A stretch of 64,000 bases of DNA from DASUPK01 sp963801055 (GTDB lineage: Bacteria; Actinomycetota; Thermoleophilia; Solirubrobacterales; 70-9), in contig CAWDDE010000008.1 of assembly GCA_963801055.1 (NCBI GenBank), forward strand, positions 186,001 to 250,000, written 5' to 3'. The translations under genes were made by a program, and so were the position numbers. The notes beneath the pieces are model-generated. The model made no database searches, was not told the DNA's origin, and worked only from the letters and a program-made list of their open reading frames with translations. Of the stretch, positions 28,692 to 37,540 are shown in pieces. How positions within the stretch are numbered: the first letter of the stretch is position 1; every line of letters begins with the position of its first letter.

Positions 28692-29747
28692 TCAGCTCAG
28701 GCTTGCGCCGGCGGGCACGCGCACGAGGTCCCGCTGGTGGAGCAGCTCGGCGACCTGCACGGCGTTGGTGGCTGCGCCCTTGCGAAGGTTGTCGCCGACG
28801 ACCCAGAGGTTGAGGCAGCGCTCGTGCGACGGGTCGCGCCGAACGCGGCCGACGAGCACCTCGTCGCGGCCGGCAGCCGCGATCGGCAGCGGGTAGATCC
28901 CGTCGCCGGGATCGTCCAGCACGACCAGGCCCGGCGCGTCGGAGAGCAGCTCGCGGCACTCCTCCGGCGAGAGATCCCGCTTGGTCTGCACGTTCACCGA
29001 CTCCGAGTGCCCGGTGATGACCGGGACGCGGGCGCAGGTGGCCGAGATCCCGACCTCCTCGGAGAGGCCGAGGATCTTGCGAGTCTCAGCCATCACCTTG
29101 CGCTCCTCCGTCGTGTAGTCGTCGCCGTCCTTGAAGCTCTCAACCTGAGGCAGCACGTTGAAGGCCACCTGGTGCGGATAGACGTGCGCCTCGATCTCCT
29201 TGCCCTTCAGAACAGAGTCGGATTGCTCGCGCAGCTCGCGGATCGCTTCCCTACCGGTTCCCGAGACCGACTGGTAGGTGGAGACGATCAGTCGCTCCAG
29301 GCCGGCGGCGTCGAGGATCGGCTTCAGGGCGACCATCAGCTGCATCGTGGTGCAGTTGGGATTGGCCACGAGGCCGTTGTGTTCCTGAACGGCATCGTCG
29401 TTGACGCCGGCCACCACAAGGGGCACGTCGTCGTGCATCCGCCAGTAGCTGGTGTTGTCGACCACGACAGCCCCGGCCTCGATCAGCTTCGGCGCCCACT
29501 CGGCGCTCACCTTGCCGCCCGCGGAGCTGAGCACCAGGTCGAGGCCCTGGATCGACTCGGGGCTGAGCGGACGGCACTCGATCTCGGATCCCGCGAAGGG
29601 GACCTTCTTGCCCGCCGAGCGCTCCGAGGCGAAGGGGACGACCTCTGACACCGGGAACTTCCGCTGCGCGAGGACCGCAAGGATGGTCGAGCCGACGGCG
29701 CCGGTGGCGCCGACCACCCCGACGCGATATCCGCCGTCGCCGTTCAT
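28692..29747 (-). CDS. asd: aspartate-semialdehyde dehydrogenase
   Basis: Reduces aspartyl phosphate to aspartate semialdehyde with NADPH, the branch point to lysine, methionine and threonine. 351 residues, as expected. Shows the nucleotide loop VGVVGATGAVGSTILAVLAQ, the catalytic Cys in VANPNCTTMQLMVALKPIL, the substrate Arg/His region VPVITGHSESVNVQTKRDL and SVSGTGREAIRELREQ. Intact. The start ATG overlaps the lysC stop (ATGA at 29744-29747), so lysC and asd are translated together, an order common in actinobacteria. Confidence 0.95.
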   Translation of the reverse strand: MNGDGGYRVGVVGATGAVGSTILAVLAQRKFPVSEVVPFASERSAGKKVPFAGSEIECRPLSPESIQGLDLVLSSAGGKVSAEWAPKLIEAGAVVVDNTSYWRMHDDVPLVVAGVNDDAVQEHNGLVANPNCTTMQLMVALKPILDAAGLERLIVSTYQSVSGTGREAIRELREQSDSVLKGKEIEAHVYPHQVAFNVLPQVESFKDGDDYTTEERKVMAETRKILGLSEEVGISATCARVPVITGHSESVNVQTKRDLSPEECRELLSDAPGLVVLDDPGDGIYPLPIAAAGRDEVLVGRVRRDPSHERCLNLWVVGDNLRKGAATNAVQVAELLHQRDLVRVPAGASLS

Positions 29748-31034
29748 GAGCTCACCGTGGGGTGGTGCTCCTCGCCCGTCGGATCTTCCTCGCGGATCGC
29801 GTCGTCGCCGAGCTCGAAGGCGGTGTGCAGCGCCTGGACCGCCACTGGGACCTGGTCGCCGCGGATCACGCAGGAGATCTTGATCGGGGAGGTGGAGATC
29901 ATCTCGATGTTGATCCCGTTCTCGCCGAGGACGCGGAAGACCTTCGCGGCAACGCCCGGATGGCTCCGCATTCCAGCCCCGACGATCGAGACCTTGCCCA
30001 TCGCCTCGTCGGTCTCGATCCCGATGCTCGAGTCCTGACCCCGGATCGCCTCGACGGCGCCCGCCAGATCCTCCGCCTCGACCGTGAAGGAGAGGTCGGC
30101 CCCGCCGCCGTGGGAGACGGGCTCGTTCTGGATGATCATGTCGACGTTGATGTTGGCGTCGGCGAGCGCGCCGAAGATGCCCCCGGCGACGCCCGGCTTG
30201 TCCGGAACGCCGGTGAGCGTGACACGGGCCTCGTCGGTCGAGTGGGTGACTGCGGTTACGAGCGGTCGTTCCATGGTCTCCTGCTCCGAGACGACGAGGG
30301 TACCGGTGCCCTCATCGGCAGAGCTTCGGCAGTGGATGCGCACGGCGTGGTTCCGCGCGTACTCGACCGACCGGAGCTGCAAGCACCTTGGCGCCCGAGG
30401 CCGCCATCTCGAGCATCTCCTCGTAGGAGACGATCGGCAGCTTGCGGGCTTCGGGGACGATCCTCGGGTCGGCGCTGAAGACGCCGGCGACGTCGGTGTA
30501 GATCTCGCAGACCTCTCCGTCCAGGGCGGCGGCCAGTGCGACCGCGGTCGTGTCGGAGCCGCCGCGGCCGAGCGTGGTGACGTCGCGGCTGTCGGTGGAG
30601 ACGCCCTGGAAGCCGGCGACCAGCACGATCGAGTCCTCCTCGAGGGCCGAGCGGATGCGGTCGGCGCGCACGTCGATGATCCGGGCCTTGGTGTGGGAGG
30701 AGTCGGTGACGATCCCGGCCTGCGATCCGGTCAGGGAGATCGCCCGATGGCCCAGGTCGTTGATCGCCATCGCGCAGAGCGCACACGACTCCCGCTCCCC
30801 GATCGAGAGCAGCATGTCCATCTCGCGCGCGTCTGGGCGCGGTGAGATCTCACGCGCCGCCTCGACCAGGCGGTCCGTGGTCTTGCCGCGGGCCGAGAGG
30901 ACGGCAACCACCTGGTGTCCCTGCTCGCGCGCGGCGACGATCCGCCTCGCGGCTCGCTTCAGCTCCTCGGTACCGGACACCGAGGTGCCGCCGAACTTCA
31001 TCACCACGATGCCGTCTGTCCGCTCGTTGCCCAC
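29744..31034 (-). CDS. lysC: aspartate kinase
   Basis: Phosphorylates aspartate, the committed step before asd. N-terminal kinase domain: VVMKFGGTSVSGTEELKRAA, VLSARGKTTDRLVEAAREI, FQGVSTDSRDVTTLGRGGSD and YTDVAGVFSADPRIVPEARK. C-terminal half: two ACT domains (DKPGVAGGIFGALADANINV; GKVSIVGAGMRSHPGVAAKV), the sites of feedback control by lysine/threonine. One extra base near 30380 (CTTGCAG for CTGCAG, minus strand) splits the reading; corrected length ~430. Start: GTG 31034 (VGNERTDG) is used; GTG 31007 or ATG 31001 are alternatives. Its upstream gap is shared with the PadR gene and holds a CRP-type site. Confidence 0.9.
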
Positions 31035-31105
31035 CGGACGCCCGAGGATAAGCGAGCCTTGTCGCCGGCCCAAGGTTCGGGGCCGTAGCACCGCATCCAT
31101 ACGGC

Positions 31106-31121
31106 TGTGACGCAGGTCACA
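31106..31121. promoter_or_regulatory. CRP-type cAMP receptor protein site
   Basis: TGTGACGCAGGTCACA: exact TGTGA-N6-TCACA half-sites recognised by CRP-family regulators, with arms of 6 bp. It lies in the gap between divergent lysC and the PadR-MMPL operon, 52 bases before the PadR ATG. Proteins with CNB folds occur elsewhere in the window, but no CRP gene is seen here. Confidence 0.65.
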
Positions 31122-31131
31122 CATCGGGATG

Positions 31132-31148
31132 TATCGGTTTGATATATC
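31132..31148. promoter_or_regulatory. AT-rich imperfect palindrome, probable PadR operator/promoter
   Basis: tgtatcggtttgatatatc, with GATATATC (31141-31148) a perfect palindrome and TGTATC ... GATATA forming imperfect arms, 10-27 bases before the PadR ATG. It is the AT-richest spot in the gap, so it could serve as the -10 region and as operator for the PadR protein. Confidence 0.4.
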
Positions 31149-31158
31149 TGATCGCGGC

Positions 31159-31743
31159 ATGGAGCTGAGCGCAACGGCAAAGGTGATCTTGGGAATGCTC
31201 GCCGCGAGGCCGCGCTCCGGCTACGAGATCAAGCAGCTCGTCGACAACTCCGCGCGCTTCTTCTGGGCGGCGAGCTACGGCCAGATTTATCCGGAGCTCA
31301 ACCGGCTCGAGGACGCCGGCCTGATCAGGGGCAGCGATGCCTCACAGGGCGCCCGTCAGCGCACCGTCTTCAAGCTGACCGCGAAGGGGAGACGGGCCGC
31401 CGAGGAGTGGATCGGGCGGGAGCCACAGGTCTTCGAGCTTCGCGACGAGGGCCTCCTGGAGCTCTTCTTCGCGGGCTCGATCGACGCGCGGCGCGCGCCG
31501 GAGATCGCCCGGGAGCGCGCTGCCCAGGCGGCGGCAACCGCCGCTGTCCTGAGTCGCCTCGAGGAGGAGATCGAGGGGAAGGGGCAGGAGAGCGATGATT
31601 ACAGCCCCGATCCAGGGTCATTAACAGTGCTCCGCTACGGAATCGAGCTGAACGAATGGGCTGCGGAGTGGTTTGAACGCGCCGCCGAGGATCTGGAAAA
31701 TGAATCAAGCGCGGCCACGCCGCCGCGCGCCGCAAGGGGGTAG
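31159..31743 (+). CDS. PadR-family transcriptional regulator
   Basis: 195-residue regulator. The N-terminal winged helix matches PadR: TAKVILGMLAARPRSGYEIK, QLVDNSARFFWAASYGQIYP, ELNRLEDAGLIRG and KLTAKGRRAAEEWIG. The C-terminal half is helical (AAQAAATAAVLSRLEEEIEG) and forms the dimer arm. I take ATG 31159 (MELSATAKV) rather than the upstream ATG at 31129, because conservation begins there and the operator-like palindrome lies between. The MMPL transporter starts two bases after the stop, so PadR most likely controls this exporter, as PadR proteins often do for neighbouring transporters. Intact. Confidence 0.88.
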   Translation: MELSATAKVILGMLAARPRSGYEIKQLVDNSARFFWAASYGQIYPELNRLEDAGLIRGSDASQGARQRTVFKLTAKGRRAAEEWIGREPQVFELRDEGLLELFFAGSIDARRAPEIARERAAQAAATAAVLSRLEEEIEGKGQESDDYSPDPGSLTVLRYGIELNEWAAEWFERAAEDLENESSAATPPRAARG

Positions 31744-31745
31744 AG

Positions 31746-33882
31746 ATGTTCAACGCACTCGCATCGCTCGCTCAGCGCCACGGCCGGCGCACGGTGATCT
31801 TCGCCGCGGTGTTCTTCGTCGTCGCCGGTGCGCTCGGCGGCGGGGTCGCCAGCAAGCTCGCACCATACGGCGCCGACGACCCGGCGACCGAGAGCGTCAA
31901 GGCTGGCGACCGCCTCGAGGCGGACGGCTACCGCGACCCGAGCGTGATCGTGCTCTTCCAGAACACCTCGCCGACCTCGCCGGCCGGACGACAGAAGGTC
32001 CAGCAGGTCGAGAGTCTGCTGCGGGCCGATCCGGACGTTGCCCGGGTGACCGGCTACCTCGAGACGCGGAGCCCCGACTTCGTCTCCCACGGCGGCAACG
32101 CGACCTACCTCGCCGTGAGCCTCAGGCCGACCGACGACAAGGACGAGCAGGACGCCGCGAAGAAGATCGCCGACGACCTCGAGGGACAGCCCGGCGTCTC
32201 AGTGGGCGGTATCGCGCTCGCTCAGGAGCAGGTCAACAAGCAGGTCGAGAAGGACCTGCGCAAGGCCGAGCTGCTCGCCTTCCCAATCCTCTTCCTGCTC
32301 TCACTGCTCTTCTTCCGGAGCGCGGTCGCCGCGCTGCTGCCGCTGATGATCGGCGGCCTGGCGATCATCGGCACCTTCCTGCTGCTCCGGATCGCGAACG
32401 AGTTCGTGTCGGTGTCGATCTTCGCCCTCAACCTGACCACCGGTCTGGGGCTCGGACTGGCGATCGACTACAGCCTCTTCGTCGTCTCCCGCTATCGCGA
32501 GGAGATCGCGAAGTTCGGTCCCGGGGCACAGGCAATGAGGCGCACGCTCAACACCGCGGGCCGCACAGTGCTCTTCTCGTCGATCACGGTCGCAGTGGCG
32601 CTGGCCTCGCTGATCGTCTTCCCGCAGCGCTTCCTCTACTCGATGGGGCTCGGCGGCCTCTTGGTCGCCCTGCTCGCCGCATCGATCGCGCTGACGGTGT
32701 TGCCGGCCGTGCTCGCCCTACTGGGCAACAGGGTCAATGCGCTGGCCCCCGCCTTCCTGCAGCGGCGCGCGGAGCGAGACGCGACGTCCACCGAGTCGGG
32801 CTTCTGGTACCGGCTCTCCCGCTTCGTGATGCGCCGGCCGATCGGAATTGCGACGGTGACCGCCGCGATCCTGATCGTGCTCGGGATCCCCTTCTACTCG
32901 CTCAAGTTCACCTCGGTGGATGCGCAGGTGCTGCCCGAGAGCGCCAGCGCCAAGCAGGTCGACAACGTGATGCGCGCCGAGTTCCCGCCGTTTCACGACA
33001 CGCCCAACCTGCTGCTGGTCGAGCGTGCCACCCCCTCGTCTCTCGCGCCGATCAGCCGCGAGGTCTCGAAGGTGAAGGGCATCGCAAAGGTGCAGCCGCC
33101 GCAGCCGCTCGCCAACGGCGACGCCGTGATCGTGGCCTATTCCGACAACAGCTACATCTCCGACCGGAGCCGCGACGCGGTCAAGCAGATCCGCGACCTG
33201 CCCGTCGCCGGCCGGTTCCACACTGCTCGTCGGCGGGGCCGCGGCGCACTTCGTCGACCTGCAGCACAGCCTCGAGACGCATGCGCCGATCGCCCTGGCG
33301 ATCGTGATCGTGGCCACCCTGATCGTCCTCTTCCTGATGACGGGATCGGTCGTGCTCCCGGTCAAGCAGCTGGTGATGAACGCCCTCAACCTGAGCGCGG
33401 TCTTCGGGATCCTGGTCTTCATCTTCCAGGACGGCCGGCTCGAGGGCCTGCTCGACTACCGGGGTCAGGGCGCCTTGGAACAGACGATGCCGATCCTGCT
33501 GTTCGCAGTCGTCTTCGGCCTCTCCACCGATTACGGCGTCTTCCTGCTCTCCCGGATCAAGGAGGCCCGGGACAACGGCGCCAGCGACTCCGAGTCCGTA
33601 GCGATCGGCCTCGAGCGAACCGGGCGTATCGTCACCGCCGCAGCGTTGCTCTTCGCGATCGCGATCGGCGCCTTTGCGACCTCGCAGATCATCTTCATCA
33701 AGGAGAACGGCATCGGCACAGCCCTGGCCGTGCTGATCGACGCGAGCCTGATCCGGGCGCTGCTGGTTCCCTCGCTGATGGAGCTGCTCGGACACTGGAA
33801 CTGGTGGGCGCCGAAGCCCCTGCGCCGCCTGCACGATCGGTTCGGGCTCAGCGACGCGGGCCCGGAGGCGGTCGCCGGGTGA
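31746..33882 (+). CDS. MMPL/RND-family membrane transporter (1)
   Basis: Proton-driven lipid or drug exporter of the MMPL/HAE2 class. ~712 residues with two repeats, each having a large extracytoplasmic loop and six helices. Helix 4 and 10 motifs are GLGLAIDYSLFVVSRYREEI and GLSTDYGVFLLSRIKEARD, with the Asp-Tyr pair needed for proton relay. The first helix is VIFAAVFFVVAGALGGGVAS. One extra base near 33220 splits the gene after PVAG; the second half resumes TLLVGGAAAHFVDLQHSLET and ends GLSDAGPEAVAG at 33882. Operon with PadR, which probably represses it. Substrate unknown: glycolipids or fatty-acid derivatives are usual for the class. Confidence 0.88.
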
Positions 33883-33926
33883 AAGCCGGCACTTAGCGCC
33901 GAGGCCCATGGGTATCCTGGCGGCCG

Positions 33927-34166
33927 GTGACCATCGCGACGGCCATATTCCTGATCGCCGTCGGCGCAATTCTGCGCTATGCGATCAACGTCAACTCCGA
34001 CGTGATCGACATCCAGACCGTCGGGCTGATCCTGATGATCGCCGGCGGGGCCGGCCTAGCGCTCTCCCTGCTCTACGAGTTGGTCCGGCAGGGGGACAGA
34101 TCACGTGACCGGGACGAGCACCCGCAGCGCCGCGGCGGCTACGACGACCCGACGCGCCGTATGTAG
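33927..34166 (+). CDS. DUF6458-like two-helix membrane protein
   Basis: 79 residues from GTG 33927: two hydrophobic helices (TIATAIFLIAVGAILRYAIN; DIQTVGLILMIAGGAGLALS) joined by NSDVID and followed by a charged tail (RQGDRSRDRDEHPQRRGGYD). This is the layout of the small actinobacterial DUF6458 proteins, whose role is unknown. It starts 44 bases after the MMPL stop and converges on recR, whose stop lies five bases away. Intact. Confidence 0.75.
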   Translation: MTIATAIFLIAVGAILRYAINVNSDVIDIQTVGLILMIAGGAGLALSLLYELVRQGDRSRDRDEHPQRRGGYDDPTRRM

Positions 34167-34170
34167 GTAG

Positions 34171-34798
34171 TCAGCCGAGGCTCTGGCGGCCGGCGAGGGC
34201 CTTGCCGAGCGTGACCTCGTCCGCGTGCTCGAGGTCGGCGCCGACCGGCAGCCCGCTGGCGAGCCTGGTGACGGTGACTCCCTGATTCCGCATCTCCTCC
34301 GCTTCGCGTCCGGGGCTGCTCGCGTAACGCGTCCGCGATGTGGAGCGCAGTCGCCTCGCCCGTGGTGGTGGGGTTGGTCGCGAGCACGACCTCCTTGACC
34401 TCACCGTTCACGCGGTCGAGCAGCTCGGCGATCCGCAGGTCCTCGGGGTCGATCCCGTCGATCGGCGAGAGCGCGCCTCCGAGCACGTGGTAGACGCCGC
34501 GGTACTCGCCGGTCCGCTCGATAGGGATCACGTCCGCGGGCTCCTCCACCACGCAGATCAGCGATTGGTCGCGCCGAGCGTCTTCGCAGATCCGGCAGCG
34601 AGGCCCCTCGGCGAGGTTGAAGCAGGTCTCGCAGAGACCGACCTTCTCCTTCACCTCGCGGATCGAGTCGGCGAGGGCGAGCGCGTCGTCGTCATCCGCG
34701 CGCAGGATGTGGAAGGCGAGCCGCTGCGCGGTGCGCTGACCGATGCCGGGCAGCTTCGAGAGCTCGGCGATCAGGCGGCTGATCGGTCCCGCGTACAT
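34171..34798 (-). CDS. recR: recombination protein RecR
   Basis: Works with RecF and RecO to load RecA at gapped DNA. N-terminal helix-hairpin-helix (LIAELSKLPGIGQRTAQRLA), C4 zinc finger (CETCFNLAEGPRCRIC), Toprim domain (SLICVVEEPADVIPIERTGE, GVYHVLGGALSPIDGI, LATNPTTTGEATALHIADAL) and Walker-like C-terminal GLPVGADLEHADEVTLGKAL. One extra base near 34325 splits the gene; corrected length ~208, the family norm is ~200. Third gene of dnaX-ebfC-recR, the classic order. ATG 34798 is 17 bases from the ebfC stop. Confidence 0.93.
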
Positions 34799-34815
34799 AT
34801 GACCAGCGTAGGGGG

Positions 34816-35154
34816 CTAGACGCCCGGCAAACCGCCCATGCCGGGCAGGCCGCCCCCGAGCCCGGCGATGCCGCCCATCCGGTTCGCCGCCAGCTCCTGG
34901 GCGGAGCGGAGCGCCTCACTGACCGCGGCGGTGACCATGTCCTGGAGGAGCTCTGGGTCCTCGGGGTCGATCGCCTCGGGAGCGATCTTGATCTCGCGGA
35001 GCTGCAGGTCGCCGGACATCGTCACCTTGACCATGCCCCCGCCGGCGCTCGCCTCGACGGTCTCCTCCTTGAGCTGCTCCTGCGCCTTTGCCATCTCCGC
35101 CTGCATCTGCTGGGCCTGCTTGAGGAGCTGGTTGAGGTTGGGGCCCTGCGGCAT
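34816..35154 (-). CDS. ebfC: YbaB/EbfC nucleoid-associated protein
   Basis: 112-residue DNA-binding dimer. Start: PQGPNLNQLLKQAQQMQAEM, a long helix (AKAQEQLKEETVEASAGGGM), then strands VKVTMSGDLQLREIKIAPEA and helix LLQDMVTAAVSEALRSAQEL, ending in a Gly/Met-rich tail. It binds and bridges DNA in other bacteria. ATG 35154 overlaps the dnaX stop (TGATG), so the two are translationally coupled. Intact. Confidence 0.95.
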   Translation of the reverse strand: MPQGPNLNQLLKQAQQMQAEMAKAQEQLKEETVEASAGGGMVKVTMSGDLQLREIKIAPEAIDPEDPELLQDMVTAAVSEALRSAQELAANRMGGIAGLGGGLPGMGGLPGV

Positions 35155-36891
35155 CAGCCGCCACCGCTCTCGCGAGCGTCGTCGGGAACGACCTCGCTCG
35201 CGTCGAAGTTGTCCTTGATCAGGTCGATCAGATCCTCCTCGGTCATCTTGGCCGATCCCTCGGGAGGGGCGGCCTCATTCTCCTCCTCGATCAGCTCGTA
35301 GGCTGGCCGCAGGCCGTGCCCGGTGATCGCGGCGATCGCCTCGGTCATCCGCTCGATGTTCGCCGGGCGACTCGGCCTTCCGCTTGTTGAACTTCGCCGA
35401 GGCAGGAAAACCGATGCGGAGCATCGACCGCTCTTCGTCGATCCCAAGCGGCCTAGCGTCGTCGAACAGCGTGGAGAGCATCTCGGAGCCGGAGTCCCGC
35501 AGGTGATCGACCACAGCGGGCCAGAGCTCGACGACGCGCTCGATCTCGACTGTCGCGGTGGCGACGCTGCTGCCTCCGGCTCCGATTCCCCCTCGGGCGG
35601 GTCGTCCACGGGCGGCGCGTCCGGGGAGCCGTCCTCAGCAGGCGGGGCCGGCGCTGTGGACGACGCTTGGGCTCGGCCCGTCGATGAGCCGGCCATCGAA
35701 CTGCCGGAGCCTGCTGAGTCCGCCTCCCCGGCCACCCCGCCGGGCAGCCGAGACTCGAGCGACTCGATGCGGCGCAGAAGTGCCTCGCGCGACGCGTCCA
35801 GCGACGGCGTGGCGACCTTCAGCAGCGCTACCTCGAGAGTCAGACGCGGGTCGTCCCCCTCGCGCATTGCCGGCGACCGCGGCACTGAGCGCATCGATCG
35901 CCCCGACGAGCTTTGCGTCCTCCATCGACTTCGCCTGCTCGGCGAGCCGCTCGGGGTGGGCGACGGTGACCGTGAAGGACTCCGGCACCTCGCCGGTGGC
36001 CCGGGCGACGAGCAGTTGACGGAGGTGGCCGATCAGATCACGGGCGAACTGGCCGGGGTCGCGTCCGGAGCGGGCGAGCCGCTCGACCGCCTCGAGGGCG
36101 GCACGCGCGTCGCCGACGGCGAGGGCATCGGTCGTTTCGAAGAGGAGATCCGCGTCGGCCGCCCCCAGCAGCTCGATTACCTCGCGGGTCGTGACTGCGT
36201 CGCCGCCGAAAGCGACCAGCTGGTCGAGGGTCCCGAGCGCATCGCGGAAGCTACCGGCGGCCGAGCGCGAGATCAGTGCGACCGCCCCGTCGTCGATCCG
36301 GATCTTCTCCGCAGCCGAGACCCGCCGAACGACCTCGGCGATCTGCTCCAGCGAGGGGCGCTGGAAGTCGAAGCGCTGGCAGCGGTCGACGATCGTCGGC
36401 ATCACCTTCTGCGGCTCGGTCGTCGCGAGGACGAAGACCGTGTTGGGCGGAGGCTCCTCGAGGGTCTTGAGGAAGGCGTTCCAAGCCTCCTTGGTGAGCA
36501 TGTGGGCCTCGTCCAGGATGTAGACCTTCCAGCGGCCGGCCGCCGGCGCGAAGCCGACCCGCTCGCGGAGCTCGCGGATGTCGTCGACCGATCGGTTCGA
36601 GGCCGCGTCCATCTCGATCACGTCGAGGGAAGTGCCCGCGGCGATCGTCCGGCAGGGCTCGCACTCGCCGCACGGCGTCAGGGTCGGCCCGTGCACGCAG
36701 TTGAGCGAGCGGGCGAGGATCTTCGCCATCGACGTCTTCCCCGTGCCCCGCGAGCCCACGAACAGGTAGGCGTGGTGGACGCGGTCCTTCTCGACCGCGT
36801 TGGAGAGAGTCCGGACGATGTGCTCCTGGCCGACCACCTCCGCGAAGCTCTGCGGGCGGTGGCGGCGATAGAGAGAGGCTGATTCGAGCAC
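35154..36891 (-). CDS. dnaX: DNA polymerase III subunit gamma/tau
   Basis: Clamp-loader ATPase. Reads SLYRRHRPQSFAEVVGQEHI, Walker A LFVGSRGTGKTSMAKILARS, the zinc ligands CVHGPTLTPCGECEPC, Walker B KVYILDEAHMLTKEAWNAFL, sensor VFVLATTEPQKVMPTIVDRC and SAAGSFRDALGTLDQL. The tau part is Pro/Ser/Glu-rich (~330-450) with a final domain (RMTEAIAAITGHGLRPAYEL). Shifts near 35866, 35545 and 35375 are needed. No A-rich slippery site accompanies them, so programmed frameshifting, known for some dnaX genes, is not indicated. ~580 residues corrected. First gene of the dnaX-ebfC-recR operon. Confidence 0.93.
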
Positions 36892-36924
36892 GAATCGAGT
36901 CTATCCAGGGACTAGGCTGGCCCC

Positions 36925-37254
36925 ATGGCCTTCGACGAGGCACTGGCCGGCCGGGTCCGAGAGCTGATCTCGGCTCGCGCGGACGTCAGCGAGCGGAAGA
37001 TGTTCGGCGGAATCGCGTTCATGGTCGGCGGGAACATGGCAGTTGGCGTGACCGGCGGTGAGCTGATGGTGCGACTCGATCCCGGAGACTCCGAGAAGGC
37101 GCTCACCGAGGAGGGCGTCCGGGTATTTGACATGACCGGCCGGCCGATGAAGGGCTGGATCCTGGTCTCTGCCGATCGGACCTCGGGAGAGGAAGGGCTC
37201 GCGGAATGGGTCGAGGCCGGCGCCGACTACGCCGCCTCGCTCCCGCCGAAATGA
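36925..37254 (+). CDS. TfoX N-terminal-domain protein
   Basis: 109 residues matching the TfoX/Sxy N-terminal fold: LAGRVRELISARADVSERKM, then FGGIAFMVGGNMAVGVTGGE and LMVRLDPGDSEKALTEEGVR, with the typical MTGRPMKGWILVSA end. In gamma-proteobacteria TfoX regulates competence; single-domain actinobacterial versions have no assigned role. The gene is intact and divergent from dnaX with a 33-base gap. Five bases after its stop the SRP RNA ends on the other strand. Confidence 0.88.
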   Translation: MAFDEALAGRVRELISARADVSERKMFGGIAFMVGGNMAVGVTGGELMVRLDPGDSEKALTEEGVRVFDMTGRPMKGWILVSADRTSGEEGLAEWVEAGADYAASLPPK

Positions 37255-37258
37255 AGAT

Positions 37259-37530
37259 GGACCGTGCACCCGTCCTCGAGACGAAGCTCCCGGGCGTGTC
37301 CGCCGCCTTTGGCTCGGGCCAGGCTGGTCTGCATCACATGCCGGCTACCGCTTAAGGCTGCTTCCTTCCGGACCTGACCTGGTTCGCGGGCCCACATTGC
37401 GCAGGACCTGGCCGTCAGCGCCGCCTGCGGCGGCCCGGCCCCGAGGGCCGGCCCCTCGTTCGGGGATTAAGCCCCGCTAGAGCGGATTGCGGGTGACAGG
37501 GCACCGCTACCTCCCCGCCTAGCACGGTCC
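37259..37530 (-). ncRNA. ffs: signal recognition particle RNA, large bacterial type
   Basis: 272 bases on the minus strand. The apical domain with the SRP54-binding loop is clear: GGTCAGGTCCGGAAGGAAGC then AGCC. The 5' part reads GTGCTAGGCGGGGAGGTAGC, then CGGTGCCCTGT and CCCGCAATCCGCTCTAGCGG, which is the Alu-domain pattern of the large class. The ends GGACCGTGC (5') and GCACGGTCC (3') pair perfectly, setting the boundaries. The inner helix GGCCAGG / CCTGGCC (37407-37413 and 37317-37323) supports the fold. It lies ~370 bases upstream of dnaX, a common setting. Most actinobacteria I know have the small (~100-base) form, so the large form is of interest. Confidence 0.85.
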
Positions 37531-37540
37531 GCGGCTGATG

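Noticed and set aside
35154..35870. Programmed ribosomal frameshift in dnaX
   Set aside because: Three shifts, none at an A-rich slippery heptamer or before a stem; same kind of extra bases as in unrelated genes.
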